Source: Prevotellaceae bacterium UBA1710 (lineage in GTDB: Bacteria; Bacteroidota; Bacteroidia; Bacteroidales; Bacteroidaceae). Taken from it: 41,925 bases of DNA. Positions 32,502-41,689 of this stretch are shown in pieces (within the stretch, counting starts at the first letter, position 1; the number at the start of each line of letters is the position of its first letter). The notes beneath the pieces are model-generated. The model searched no databases and was not told the DNA's origin. It worked only from the letters and a program-made list of their open reading frames with translations. The stretch is from contig DCJC01000022.1 in the NCBI GenBank assembly GCA_002317355.1, positions 1-41,925 of the forward strand, written 5' to 3'. Position numbers and translations under genes: made by a program.

Positions 32502-34034
32502 CTACTTTTTGTTTGAATTGAGGAACTCAACCAGTTTTTCCACAGCTCTACCACGATGTGATATGCTGTTTTTGGCTTCTGAAGACATCTCAGCGAAGGT
32601 TGTGTCGTATCCATCTGGTTGGAAGATAGGGTCGTAACCGAAGCCTGTACCACCTCGTTTTTCCTCCGTAATGATACCCTTTACAATTCCCTCGAAGTTA
32701 TATGTCTTACCTTGATAGATGAGGGCAATGGAAGTGCGGAACTGAGCCTTGCGCTCCTCTCCTACCCTACCCTTCAACTTATAGAGCAACTTACGCATAT
32801 TAGCCTCAGAATCGTGATCTTTTGTGATATCCATTTCCGGATCAGAATAGTCATCATCCTCAAGGTTTGCATAGCGGGCAGAATACACACCGGGTGCACC
32901 ACCGAGAGCCGCTACCTCAAGACCTGTATCGTCAGCAAAGCAGTCAAAGCCATAGAACTTACTGATGTACTGTGCCTTCTCAAGAGAGTTTTCCTCAAGT
33001 GTGGCATGTGTCTCTGGCAGTTCGTCGAAGCAGCCTATCTCCTTCAATGAACGTACCTCGAATCTTTCACCGAGAATCTCGCGTACCTCGCGAAGCTTAT
33101 TCTCATTATTTGTTGCGAATACGATAATTGGTTTCATACCTTTTACTTTTGTCTTCATTATATCAAATCCCTCACCATACACGTTAGAGGCATTTGAAAC
33201 TGTTACGAATGCGGTTGGATCTACTTTCTTTATAACCTTGAATATCTCATTATTATAGCGTTTTGAGCATACGCACATCAATACCTTACGCTCTGTCTTT
33301 GTGTACCATCCTTCACCATCAAGTACTGTAATTCCGAAACCAGCCTTATTGATAGCATCAGCAATCATGGAATAGTTGCGTGAGAAGATGTATATCACTA
33401 ATGCCTGATTAAACTTTCTTGTAGCGAAATCAAGGGTTATTGCTGATACTACGAGCAGTACATAACCGAATATTACCTTCTTAGGATCGTGAAACAAGAT
33501 ATAAGAACTTGAAACAATGACTATATCAAAGAACATTATAACCTGTCCGAGGGAGATATCCCTATACTTGTTTACTATTGCTGCTATGATATCCGTACCT
33601 CCCGTAGAACCATTATAGTGGAAGCAAAGAGCAAGTGCAAATCCTTCAATAAGAGCACATAGGAGGCATGCCATGAACATCTCGTTTTCACCTAATAGAC
33701 AAGGTAACTGATGCGTTACAGGGTCTTCCATTAGGTATTGGCTAAACCATAACCAGAAGGAAACCATTCCGAAGCCCCAGATGGTCTTAAGGCTGAAGCG
33801 GAGTCCGAGAATCTTAGCTCCACAAGCAAGTAGTACTAAGTTGATTCCTGCGTATGTCACCTCAATTTCCATGCCTGTGGCATAGTATATCAAGGCTGCA
33901 ATACCAGATACGCCACCTGTGGCAAGTTCATAAGGCAGCAAGAACAGACTTATGCTAAATGCGTACATGAAAGTAGCTACTGCTACCATCAGGTAGTCGC
34001 GTATTTCAAGTAGAAGTTCGTGTTTACTAAACAT
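32502..34034 (-). CDS. YitT-type membrane protein fused to RdgB/HAM1 nucleotide pyrophosphatase
   Basis: One open frame of 510 codons holds two proteins that are normally separate. Residues 1-299 form a YitT/DUF161 membrane protein with five or six helices (LPYELATGGVSGIAALIYYATG, HYNGSTGGTDIIAAIVNKY) and a C-terminal DUF2179 domain (about 220-290, GVTVLDGEGWYT-type). Residues 300-510 form a complete RdgB (MKPIIVFATNNENKLREVREIL, ATLEENSLEKA, FADDTGLEVAALGG, GTGFGYDPIF, SHRGRAVEKL), which removes ITP/XTP from the nucleotide pool. RdgB could also start by itself at the ATG at 33137 (residue 300). The gene lies downstream of leuS. The junction (DIMKTKVKGMKP) has no linker. Either the stop codon of yitT was lost or this is a true fusion. 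Confidence 0.85.
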   Translation of the reverse strand: MFSKHELLLEIRDYLMVAVATFMYAFSISLFLLPYELATGGVSGIAALIYYATGMEIEVTYAGINLVLLACGAKILGLRFSLKTIWGFGMVSFWLWFSQYLMEDPVTHQLPCLLGENEMFMACLLCALIEGFALALCFHYNGSTGGTDIIAAIVNKYRDISLGQVIMFFDIVIVSSSYILFHDPKKVIFGYVLLVVSAITLDFATRKFNQALVIYIFSRNYSMIADAINKAGFGITVLDGEGWYTKTERKVLMCVCSKRYNNEIFKVIKKVDPTAFVTVSNASNVYGEGFDIMKTKVKGMKPIIVFATNNENKLREVREILGERFEVRSLKEIGCFDELPETHATLEENSLEKAQYISKFYGFDCFADDTGLEVAALGGAPGVYSARYANLEDDDYSDPEMDITKDHDSEANMRKLLYKLKGRVGEERKAQFRTSIALIYQGKTYNFEGIVKGIITEEKRGGTGFGYDPIFQPDGYDTTFAEMSSEAKNSISHRGRAVEKLVEFLNSNKK

Positions 34035-34075
34035 GATTTTATGAATTAAGGGTATTTATTTCGAAGAATAGAGAT

Positions 34076-34147
34076 CTCGAAGTTTCGAATTTTCGATATT
34101 TCGAGAAATCGAGTTTTCGAATTTTCGAGCCTTCGTTCTTTCGAATA
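34076..34147. repeat. TTTCGAATTTTCGA short-repeat tract
   Basis: The gap between leuS and the yitT-rdgB gene carries repeated units such as TTTCGAATTTTCGA and TTTCGAGAAATCGAG, like those at 2769-2833. No promoter is evident; the rest of the gap (to 34245) shows nothing I recognise. Confidence 0.6.
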
Positions 34148-34245
34148 AAAATACATGAACGCAGAGACGTAGAGTTGCAAGGTTTATTCCTTTAGCCCCT
34201 TTCGTCTTTGCGTTCAGTATTTATTCTGATAGGTAGAAAGTTCTA

Positions 34246-37092
34246 TTACTTCACTACGATATTGATGATTCTGCCTGGAACAACGATTGTCTTGATAATC
34301 TGCTTGCCCTCAGTGTATTTTGCTGTACGTTCGTCAGCAAGTGCAGCCTTCTCAGCGTCTTCCTTGGTTACATCAGCAGGAAGCTGGATTGTGAAGCGTG
34401 TCTTGCCACAGAACTGAACTGGCATTGTGATCTCAGAATCCTTCATCTTTGACTCATCGAATACAGGCCACTGAGCATCGCATACACTACCCTGCTCTCC
34501 AAGTGTGTGCCAGAGTTCCTCGGCAATGAATGGAGCGAATGGTGCGATGAGAACAGTAAGCTGCTTGAGAACAGACTTGCTATGACACTTCTGCAACTCA
34601 CCCACAGCAATCATGAATGCTGCTATAGATGTGTTGTAAGAGAAGTTCTCGATGTCCTGAGTAACCTTCTTGATAAGCTTATGGAGTGACTTCTCCTGAT
34701 CTGCTGTTGGTTGATCATCATTTACCTGATACTCACCCATGCGGTCATAGAACAAGCCCCAGAACTTCTTGAGGAAGCGGTGGCAACCGTCGATACCGTT
34801 GGTATCCCAAGGCTTTGACTGCTCAACTGGGCCGAGGAACATCTCGTACATACGAAGTGTATCAGCACCATACTTCTCAACAATCATGTCTGGGTTTACT
34901 ACGTTGAACATAGACTTTGACATCTTCTCAACAGCCCATCCACATACATACTGACCGTTGTCATTGAGAATGAACTCAGCATCGTTGTAGTCAGGACGCC
35001 AAGCCTTAAATGCTTCAATGTCAAGGATATCGCCACTTACGATGTTCACGTCAACGTGGATAGGAGTTACCTCGTATTCATCCTTCTTGTCGAGAGAAAC
35101 GAATGTGTTGGTATCCTTGATACGATATACGAAGTTAGAGCGACCCTGAATCATACCCTGGTTAACGAGTTTCTGGAATGGCTCTTCCTTCTTTGAAATA
35201 CCGAGGTCGAAGAGGAACTTATTCCAGAAGCGAGAGTAGATAAGGTGACCTGTAGCATGCTCTGAACCACCTACATAGAGGTCAACATTCTGCCAGTACT
35301 CAGATGCCTTCTCAGAGATGAGAGCCTCAGAGTTCTGTGGATCCATGTAGCGGAGGTAGTATGCAGAAGAACCTGCGAAACCAGGCATTGTGTAGAGTTC
35401 GATAGGGAAGATAGTCTTGTTGTCGATAAGAGTCTTGTCAACAATCTTCTTGTTCTGCTCATCCCAAGCCCAGATCTGAGCGTTGCCCAATGGTGGCTCG
35501 CCTGTCTCTGTAGGGAGGAACTTATCCACCTGAGGAAGCTCGATAGGGAGACACTCCTCAGGAATCATTGTAGGGATGCCGTTCTTGTAGTAAACAGGGA
35601 ATGGCTCACCCCAATAGCGCTGACGAGAGAAGATGGCATCACGAAGACGATAGTTAACCTTCACACGACCGATACCATGCTTCTTCACGAATACCTTTGT
35701 TGCCTTGATAGCCTCCTTTACAGTCATGCCGTTGAGCACAAGAGCCTCACCATCATATTCGATAGCTGGCTTGCCTGGGGCAGGGGAGTTGCTCACGATA
35801 CCTTCCTTGGCATCGTATGACTCCTCGCTGATATCAGCACCCTCGATAAGTGGAATGATAGGGAGGTCGAAGTGCTTTGCGAAGGCATAGTCACGTGAGT
35901 CGTGAGCAGGTACAGCCATGATAGCACCTGTACCATAACCTGCAAGAACATACTCAGAGATATAGATAGGGCACTTGTCGCCTGTGATTGGGTTGATACC
36001 GTAAGCGCCAGAGAACACACCTGTTACGGTATGGTCAATCATACGCTCACGCTCTGTGCGGCCCTTAACATACTTCACGTATTCCTCAACAGCCTCACGC
36101 TGGTCAGCTGTAGTAACGAGGTCAACGAGCTCACTCTCTGGAGCGAGTACGAAGAAGGTAACACCGAACATGGTATCTGCACGTGTGGTGAAGATAGTGA
36201 AGTCAACGTCAGAGTCAGCTACCTTGATTTGAACCTCAGTACCCTCTGAGCGACCAATCCAGTTCTTCTGTGTCTCCTTGATAGAGTCGCTCCACTGGAT
36301 TGTCTCAAGTCCGTCGAGAAGACGCTGAGAATAAGCACTTACACGAAGACACCACTGGCGCATCTTCTTCTGCTCAACAGGGAAGCCGCCACGAACAGAA
36401 ACACCATCTACAACCTCATCGTTGGCAAGCACGGTACCGAGACCAGCACACCAGTTCACCATTGTCTCACCCATGAAGGCGATACGATAGTTCATGAGAA
36501 CGTCAGACTTCTGCTTCTCGTCCATAGCCTTCCATTCCTCAGCTGTGAAAGAGAGTTCTTCTGAGCAAGCCACATTCCATTCGCCAGTGCCCTCAGTCTC
36601 GAAATGCTCGATGAGCTTCTCGATAGGCATAGCCTTCTGATACTTGTTGCAGAAGAATGAGTTGTACATCTTCTGGAAAGCCCATTGTGTCCACTTGTAG
36701 TAGCCAGGGGCACATGTGCGAACCTCACGATCCCAGTCGAAGCAGAAGCCGATCTTGTCCAACTGCTCACGATAGCGGTCAATGTTAGCGAAGGTTGTCT
36801 TCTCCGGATGCTGACCTGTCTGGATAGCATACTGCTCAGCAGGAAGACCATAGGCGTCATAGCCCATTGGGTTCAGCACGTTGAAACCCTGAAGACGCTT
36901 GTAGCGGGCATAGATATCACTTGCGATATATCCAAGTGGGTGACCAACATGAAGGCCCGCACCAGAAGGGTAGGGGAACATGTTCAGTACATAAAATTTC
37001 TTCTTACTCTCATCCTCAGTTACATGGTAGGTACCATTCTCTTTCCAGTACTCAAACCATTTCTTCTCAATTTCTCTGAAATTATATTCCAT
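34246..37092 (-). CDS. leuS: Leucyl-tRNA synthetase
   Basis: The class I synthetase charges tRNA-Leu. I choose the ATG at 37092 (MEYNFREIEKKWFEYWKENG); an in-frame ATG at 37122 would add ten unlikely residues. With this start (948 residues) the HIGH motif is HVGH at 48-51 and the KMSKS loop is at 723-727 (EKMSKSMFN). The CP1 editing domain is present, with TTRADTMFG and the VPAHDSRDYAFA loop, so editing should work. A C-terminal anticodon-binding domain follows. A TAACTTTG -7 box lies at 37124-37131 on the minus strand. mutS is divergent from it; the yitT-rdgB gene lies about 210 bp downstream on the same strand. Confidence 0.96.
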   Translation of the reverse strand: MEYNFREIEKKWFEYWKENGTYHVTEDESKKKFYVLNMFPYPSGAGLHVGHPLGYIASDIYARYKRLQGFNVLNPMGYDAYGLPAEQYAIQTGQHPEKTTFANIDRYREQLDKIGFCFDWDREVRTCAPGYYKWTQWAFQKMYNSFFCNKYQKAMPIEKLIEHFETEGTGEWNVACSEELSFTAEEWKAMDEKQKSDVLMNYRIAFMGETMVNWCAGLGTVLANDEVVDGVSVRGGFPVEQKKMRQWCLRVSAYSQRLLDGLETIQWSDSIKETQKNWIGRSEGTEVQIKVADSDVDFTIFTTRADTMFGVTFFVLAPESELVDLVTTADQREAVEEYVKYVKGRTERERMIDHTVTGVFSGAYGINPITGDKCPIYISEYVLAGYGTGAIMAVPAHDSRDYAFAKHFDLPIIPLIEGADISEESYDAKEGIVSNSPAPGKPAIEYDGEALVLNGMTVKEAIKATKVFVKKHGIGRVKVNYRLRDAIFSRQRYWGEPFPVYYKNGIPTMIPEECLPIELPQVDKFLPTETGEPPLGNAQIWAWDEQNKKIVDKTLIDNKTIFPIELYTMPGFAGSSAYYLRYMDPQNSEALISEKASEYWQNVDLYVGGSEHATGHLIYSRFWNKFLFDLGISKKEEPFQKLVNQGMIQGRSNFVYRIKDTNTFVSLDKKDEYEVTPIHVDVNIVSGDILDIEAFKAWRPDYNDAEFILNDNGQYVCGWAVEKMSKSMFNVVNPDMIVEKYGADTLRMYEMFLGPVEQSKPWDTNGIDGCHRFLKKFWGLFYDRMGEYQVNDDQPTADQEKSLHKLIKKVTQDIENFSYNTSIAAFMIAVGELQKCHSKSVLKQLTVLIAPFAPFIAEELWHTLGEQGSVCDAQWPVFDESKMKDSEITMPVQFCGKTRFTIQLPADVTKEDAEKAALADERTAKYTEGKQIIKTIVVPGRIINIVVK

Positions 37093-37204
37093 TTTTAGTT
37101 GTTGTTTTTTTCTAATTTGCATGCAAAGTTACTTATTTTAAAGAAGAATAAAGAATGAAGAATGAAGAAATTGAAAAAAAATCATTAAATTTGCATCCGA
37201 AATT

Positions 37205-37268
37205 GGAAAAAGGTCGATAAATCGAGTTATCGATAAATCGAAAAATCGATAAATCGATAAATCGAAAA
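37205..37268. repeat. ATCGATAA short-repeat tract in the leuS-mutS gap
   Basis: About six imperfect units of ATCGATAA / ATCGAAAA lie in the mutS leader. A -7-like TAAATTTG stands at 37186-37193 just before them, without a good -33 box. Similar TCGA-centred tracts lie at 2769-2833 and 34076-34147. Confidence 0.6.
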
Positions 37269-37288
37269 AAAATATATATCAAAGAAAA

Positions 37289-39982
37289 ATGGCAAAGAAA
37301 GATGGCGAACTCACGCCAATGATGAAGCAGTTCTACGAGTTCAAGTCTCAGCATCCTGATGCTCTGCTCTTGTTCCGTTGCGGCGACTTCTACGAGACAT
37401 ATTGTGATGATGCTGTGGATGCAGCTCAGATTCTCGGCATTACCCTTACCAGAAGAAACAACGGTGCTTCTCAGGGTGATGCTATGGCTGGATTCCCTCA
37501 TCATGCTCTCGATAGCTATATTCCGAAGCTTATCAGAGCGGGTAGGAGAGTGGCTATCTGCGATCAGCTCGAAGACCCGAAACTGACCAAGAAACTCGTT
37601 AAGCGCGGTATCACAGAACTTGTCACCCCTGGTGTGGCAATGAACGATAACGTGCTCGACTGCAAGCAGAATAACTTCCTCTGTGCCATACACTTCGGAA
37701 AGAATGCGTGCGGCATCTCTTTCCTCGATATCAGTACTGGTGAGTTCCTTGTTGATGAGGGTATGTATGACTACATCGACAAGATGCTTTCCAACTTCCA
37801 TCCGAAGGAGATTTTGATAGAAAACGGTAAGCGTCGTCTCTTTGAGGATTCATTTGGCAGAATAGGTGGTATGCTCGACGGTAGTCTTGTGTATGACAAG
37901 ATGGAAGACTGGGTGTTTACCGAGCAGACTGCACGACAGAAACTCAACGCTCATTTCAAGGTGAAGTCGATGAAGGGTTTCGGTGTGGAAAACCTCAAGA
38001 ACGGACTTGTTGCTGCCGGTGCCATACTTCAGTATCTTGAGCGTACACAGCATACTAACATTGGTCATATCATTCGCATCCAACGTATTGAGGCTGAGCG
38101 ATATGTGCGTCTTGATAACTTCACCATCCGCAATCTTGAACTGCTCGATTCCATGCACAATGATGGTGCTAATCTTGTGTCGGTTATCGATAAGACAGTA
38201 TCACCAATGGGAGCCCGTCAGCTCAGAAGATGGATCGTCTTTCCGCTTCGTGAGAAGAAGAAGATTGAAGAGCGACTTGACATGGTTGACTATATGTTCA
38301 AGTACCCTGATTTCAGATACGAGATTGACGAGAATCTTCAGGCAATCGGTGACCTTGAGCGTATCTCTTCAAAGATAGCAACAGGTAGGGTTTCCCCACG
38401 CGAACTTGTTCAGCTCAAGAATGCTCTTTCTGCTCTCGAACCAATTAAGCGCCTTTGTCAGGAGGCTGATATAGAGATACTTAGAAGGGTAGGGGAGAAC
38501 ATAGACCCTCTCACTAACGTAAGAGACAGAATAGAGCGCGAGATTATGCCAGAGCCACCTCAGTTGGTTAATAAGGGTGGTGTTATCCGTGAGGGTGTTA
38601 ATGCCGAGCTTGATGACCTTCGTCGCATTTCTACATCGGGTAAGGATTACCTAATGCAGATACAGCGTGCTGAAGCTGAGCGTACTGGTATCTCTTCGCT
38701 CAAGATAGGTTACAATAATGTTTTCGGCTATTATCTCGAGGTAAGAAACACCTTTAAGGAAAACGTGCCTCCTGAATGGATTCGTAAGCAGACTCTCGCT
38801 CAGGCTGAGCGTTATATCACTCAGGAACTCAAGGAATATGAGGAGAAGATTCTTGGTGCAGAAGATAAGATTCTCGCACTTGAGACACGCCTCTATAGTG
38901 AGCTTGTAGAGTCTTTGCAGGCATCAATAGAGTCTATGCAGATTGATGCTCAGATTGTTGGAAATCTCGACTGTATGCTTTCGTTCTCGAAGGTTGCTGT
39001 TGAGAATCACTATGTGCGCCCTGTTATCGAAGACAGCAAGTCGCTCGTCATCAAGGGTGGACGCCATCCTGTTATTGAGAAGAACCTTCCTATCGGTGAA
39101 GGTTATGTGCCAAATGACGTGGAATTGGCTGGTGGGTGTTCGGTGATAGGTGATGGCGACCACCAACACCCATCACCCAACACCCAACACCCGCAAATCA
39201 TAATCATAACCGGCCCTAATATGGCTGGTAAATCGGCTCTGCTGCGTCAAACAGCCTTGATAGTGCTGATGGCTCAGATAGGATGCTATGTGCCAGCAGA
39301 GAGCGCGAAAATAGGCGTTGTGGATAAGATATTCACTCGTGTCGGTGCTTCGGATAATCTTAGTGTTGGTGAATCGACCTTCATGGTTGAGATGACTGAG
39401 GCAGCTAATATCCTCAATAATGCTACCGATCGCTCTCTTGTGCTTTTCGATGAACTTGGTCGTGGTACATCTACCTACGATGGTATCTCTATTGCATGGG
39501 CTATCGTAGAGTATCTGCATGAGCATAGTGGGGTAGGGGCTCGCACTCTCTTTGCCACTCACTATCATGAGCTCAACGAGATGGAGAAGCATTTCCCTCG
39601 CATCAAGAACTACAACGTATCGGTTAAGGAGATGAATGGTAAGGTTATCTTCTTGCGTAAGCTTGTAGAAGGCGGTTCAGAGCATTCTTTCGGTATTCAT
39701 GTAGCCCAACTTGCTGGTATGCCTTCAGCTATCGTTAAGCGTGCTAATGTCATACTCAAGGCACTCGAAGAGGAGGGTAATCAGGTAGGTGCTGCTGGCA
39801 AGCCTGATATGGAGGCTGTTTCTGCCAAGGCAAATGCTCAGACACAGTTATCTTTCTTCCAGCTTGATGACCCAGTTCTTTGTCAGGTACGTGATGAAAT
39901 CCTCGGTCTTGATGTAAACAATCTCACGCCTCTCGAAGCCCTCAATAAGCTCAATGAGATTAAGAAGATTGTGGCGCAGTAA
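37289..39982 (+). CDS. mutS: DNA mismatch repair protein MutS with an in-frame repeat insertion
   Basis: The 897-residue protein binds mispaired bases and starts repair. The mismatch-binding GDFYETYCDDA (about 31-41) is preceded by FRCGDF (F-x-E box as FYE). The ATPase domain has Walker A GPNMAGKS (642-649), VGESTFMVEM, Walker B LVLFDELGRGTSTYDG and ATHYHEL. Residues 614-635 (AGGCSVIGDGDHQHPSPNTQ and two more) interrupt the otherwise short joint between NDVEL and QIIIITGPN. They are encoded by a GGTGATGGGTG inverted repeat also found elsewhere in the window. In relatives I recall only a few residues there. The frame is kept and all motifs are intact, so the protein is probably functional. An ATCGATAA tract lies in its leader. 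Confidence 0.95.
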   Translation: MAKKDGELTPMMKQFYEFKSQHPDALLLFRCGDFYETYCDDAVDAAQILGITLTRRNNGASQGDAMAGFPHHALDSYIPKLIRAGRRVAICDQLEDPKLTKKLVKRGITELVTPGVAMNDNVLDCKQNNFLCAIHFGKNACGISFLDISTGEFLVDEGMYDYIDKMLSNFHPKEILIENGKRRLFEDSFGRIGGMLDGSLVYDKMEDWVFTEQTARQKLNAHFKVKSMKGFGVENLKNGLVAAGAILQYLERTQHTNIGHIIRIQRIEAERYVRLDNFTIRNLELLDSMHNDGANLVSVIDKTVSPMGARQLRRWIVFPLREKKKIEERLDMVDYMFKYPDFRYEIDENLQAIGDLERISSKIATGRVSPRELVQLKNALSALEPIKRLCQEADIEILRRVGENIDPLTNVRDRIEREIMPEPPQLVNKGGVIREGVNAELDDLRRISTSGKDYLMQIQRAEAERTGISSLKIGYNNVFGYYLEVRNTFKENVPPEWIRKQTLAQAERYITQELKEYEEKILGAEDKILALETRLYSELVESLQASIESMQIDAQIVGNLDCMLSFSKVAVENHYVRPVIEDSKSLVIKGGRHPVIEKNLPIGEGYVPNDVELAGGCSVIGDGDHQHPSPNTQHPQIIIITGPNMAGKSALLRQTALIVLMAQIGCYVPAESAKIGVVDKIFTRVGASDNLSVGESTFMVEMTEAANILNNATDRSLVLFDELGRGTSTYDGISIAWAIVEYLHEHSGVGARTLFATHYHELNEMEKHFPRIKNYNVSVKEMNGKVIFLRKLVEGGSEHSFGIHVAQLAGMPSAIVKRANVILKALEEEGNQVGAAGKPDMEAVSAKANAQTQLSFFQLDDPVLCQVRDEILGLDVNNLTPLEALNKLNEIKKIVAQ
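39128..39193. repeat. GGTGATGGGTG inverted repeat inside mutS
   Basis: The left arm GGGTGTTCGGTGATAGGTG is faced by CACCCATCACCCAACACCC, giving an imperfect stem of about 20 bp inside the coding sequence. The length is 66 nt (22 codons), so the frame is preserved. Confidence 0.75.
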
Positions 39983-40084
39983 TTTGGATTAGGGAATAAG
40001 GATTAGGGATTAGGGTTTGATAGTATTTCGAGATAAATTTTTTCGTCTGGTATTATTTTTATTTAGGCATCAAATGCAAGTTTT

Positions 40085-40155
40085 TATACTTAAGAGGTAA
40101 AACTTATGATTTCGCGTATTCAGCGAAGTTTCATGGCTTTTACCTCTTAAGTATA
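40085..40155. repeat. 18-bp perfect inverted repeat downstream of mutS
   Basis: TATACTTAAGAGGTAAAA (40085-40102) is mirrored exactly at 40138-40155. The 35-nt loop holds a smaller TTCGC/GCGAA stem. There is no T run after it, so it is not a simple terminator. The rest of the gap from 39983 holds GGATTAGGGATTAGGG units and a GATAGTATTTCGA motif. Confidence 0.75.
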
Positions 40156-40216
40156 GTTAGAAATCAACAAGATATATTCTTCCAAAAATGAGTGAAACAA
40201 ATGTGAACAATAGCAT

Positions 40217-40366
40217 TTATTCGGGAGAACTAAACATACACCATTGATGTTGTTCAGTTTCTAAATTAAACCATACACCACAAGCATGACAATGATTCCA
40301 GTCATTATGTCCTATTTTTACGTTCCAACTTCCACAAAGAGGGCATTGAGGTTGTATTTTTATCAT
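40217..40366 (-). CDS. Small zinc-ribbon protein, 49 residues
   Basis: The frame starts at the ATG at 40366 and reads MIKIQPQCPLCGSWNVKIGH, then NDWNHCHACGVWFNLETEQH and a short tail. CPLC (C8, C11) and CHAC (C26, C29) form a classic four-cysteine zinc ribbon. It follows the membrane protein gene by 10 bp on the same strand, so the two are likely one operon. The function is unknown. Short zinc ribbons of this sort occur in nucleic-acid-binding proteins and as free small proteins. The TAA lies at 40217-40219. Confidence 0.7.
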   Translation of the reverse strand: MIKIQPQCPLCGSWNVKIGHNDWNHCHACGVWFNLETEQHQWCMFSSPE

Positions 40367-40376
40367 TTATATTAAT

Positions 40377-41264
40377 TTAGATTAAACATTCAATGATTTT
40401 ATTAGCTTGCTCTTCTATAATTTTTGGACATTCTTTAAAAAAGAAAAACCAAAATCCTTGACGCTCCTTTTTATAATAAACTTCTGCACCCATATCTTGG
40501 AGTTCGACATACAAATATTCTTCGCCATGAATCATTTTTTTTCCTCTTAAACCATCATATGATACATGTACATCCCATGAATCAATGTCGTAAAACTGAG
40601 ATGTGGTTGCAAATGCATGAGCCTTATACCAACTTAATAATGATTTATCGTATTGTATAAAATCCTTTGCTGCATGTTCTGCTTTAATACGATGATCAGA
40701 TGATAAATTTTGAAAATAACTTACACCATGTGTAAAACGATACCCAAAACTAAAAATTGAATATATTATATATGAAATTAAAAGAAAGGATACACAACAT
40801 ATTAATATTTTTCCTAATGTAATTTTTTGTTTGTTTTCTTGATTGTTGCAAGATTTATTTATATATGAATCCGTTCCCCATTTGTTAATCATTTCTTTCT
40901 TTCTATTCTCATATTCTTTATAATTTAATTGTGACCTATATGCAGCATATCCAAGAAAAAAGGAAATTAAAATTAATATTATACTGGAGAAAAATCCTAA
41001 TGAACCAGTTTTTTTTACTATAAAATATAAAGGATATAACGAGATAACAGCATTTGAATATGCGCATAATGAAAACGCAATATATTCTTTTTTGTTGTCA
41101 GCTAAAAATATATTAGATGTCAAATCATCCCCCCAAAACCAGAGGCTAATGTTTATTATTAGAAAAATAATATATGTAAAAATAAGTGAAGTTCCCTCTG
41201 ATGCCATAGACAGAGGTATGACATTGAGTGACAAGATTAGAAAGCTTTTAACAAATGGATTCAT
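40377..41264 (-). CDS. Hypothetical membrane protein, 295 residues
   Basis: The protein has about five hydrophobic helices: near 1-18, 25-43, 62-83, 88-109 and 150-172. The first part is followed by a basic cytoplasmic-looking stretch (RSQLNYKEYENRKKEMINKWG). The C-terminal 120 residues are soluble (SSDHRIKAEHAAKDFIQYDKSLLSWYKAHAF ... EEYLYVELQDMGAEVYYKKERQGFWFFFF). I know no family for it. The gene is much richer in A/T than mutS or leuS, which suggests a recent arrival. A small zinc-ribbon gene follows at 10 bp. Confidence 0.7.
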   Translation of the reverse strand: MNPFVKSFLILSLNVIPLSMASEGTSLIFTYIIFLIINISLWFWGDDLTSNIFLADNKKEYIAFSLCAYSNAVISLYPLYFIVKKTGSLGFFSSIILILISFFLGYAAYRSQLNYKEYENRKKEMINKWGTDSYINKSCNNQENKQKITLGKILICCVSFLLISYIIYSIFSFGYRFTHGVSYFQNLSSDHRIKAEHAAKDFIQYDKSLLSWYKAHAFATTSQFYDIDSWDVHVSYDGLRGKKMIHGEEYLYVELQDMGAEVYYKKERQGFWFFFFKECPKIIEEQANKIIECLI

Positions 41265-41443
41265 AATTGCAATTTTTTATGATTTTCCAATTAATTATTG
41301 TGGCAAAGTTATCCATTTTCTTTCAAAAAGCCAAAATATTTTGCCATTTTAACAAATAGAATGATAATAGTAAGGAATATAATATAAAAATTAGTGCGAT
41401 ATTAATGTGGAATATATTGACATTAGCGTCTGCTAAAGCGTCG

Positions 41444-41575
41444 ATTTCCTTTCGATCATCCTTCGTTATGCCTAGGGGGTAAACTCAGTGAACCTTCGCT
41501 TCTTGTTCGCTTATAGAACGGAGCTTCACTGAGTTTACCCCCTTGTCATAGCGGAAGGTCAGCGAGGGATAATCT
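41444..41575. repeat. Palindromic repeat family A, copy 2
   Basis: AGGGGGTAAACTCAGTG at 41474-41490 is mirrored exactly at 41527-41543. The left flank (TTTCCTTTCGATCATCCTTC and one more base) matches, inverted, the right flank of copy 1 at 398-417. The copies therefore lie in opposite orientation. Confidence 0.8.
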
Positions 41576-41588
41576 TCTCTACGCACAG

Positions 41589-41689
41589 GCTCCCTCCCTA
41601 CGGGGGAAGTCCGATGTTCTTGCTCTGGCAAGCATCCCAAAGGGCTGAGCGGATAACATCGGAGTATGTGTCAGGGCGGGGGGAGAGGC
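41589..41689. repeat. Palindromic element family B, intergenic copy
   Basis: It ends with AGGGCGGGGGGAGAGGC (41673-41689), identical to the inverted end of the S8 protease insertion. The last 31-32 bases match the complement of 19997-20027 exactly. The hairpin module GGAAGTCCGATGTT..AACATCGGAGTATG is present with a longer loop (about 28 nt). Confidence 0.8.

Noticed and set aside
37133..37801. 222-codon minus-strand frame across the mutS 5' part
   Set aside because: It is the antisense of mutS, whose motifs are unmistakable, and its protein looks like a mirror of coding sequence.
40085..40155. Terminator for mutS
   Set aside because: The stem is not followed by a T run and the loop is long, so I list it as an inverted repeat only.
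296..41575. A single 41-kb mobile element bounded by the family A palindromes
   Set aside because: The interior holds housekeeping genes (leuS, mutS) and no integrase or transposase; the copies are better seen as dispersed repeats.
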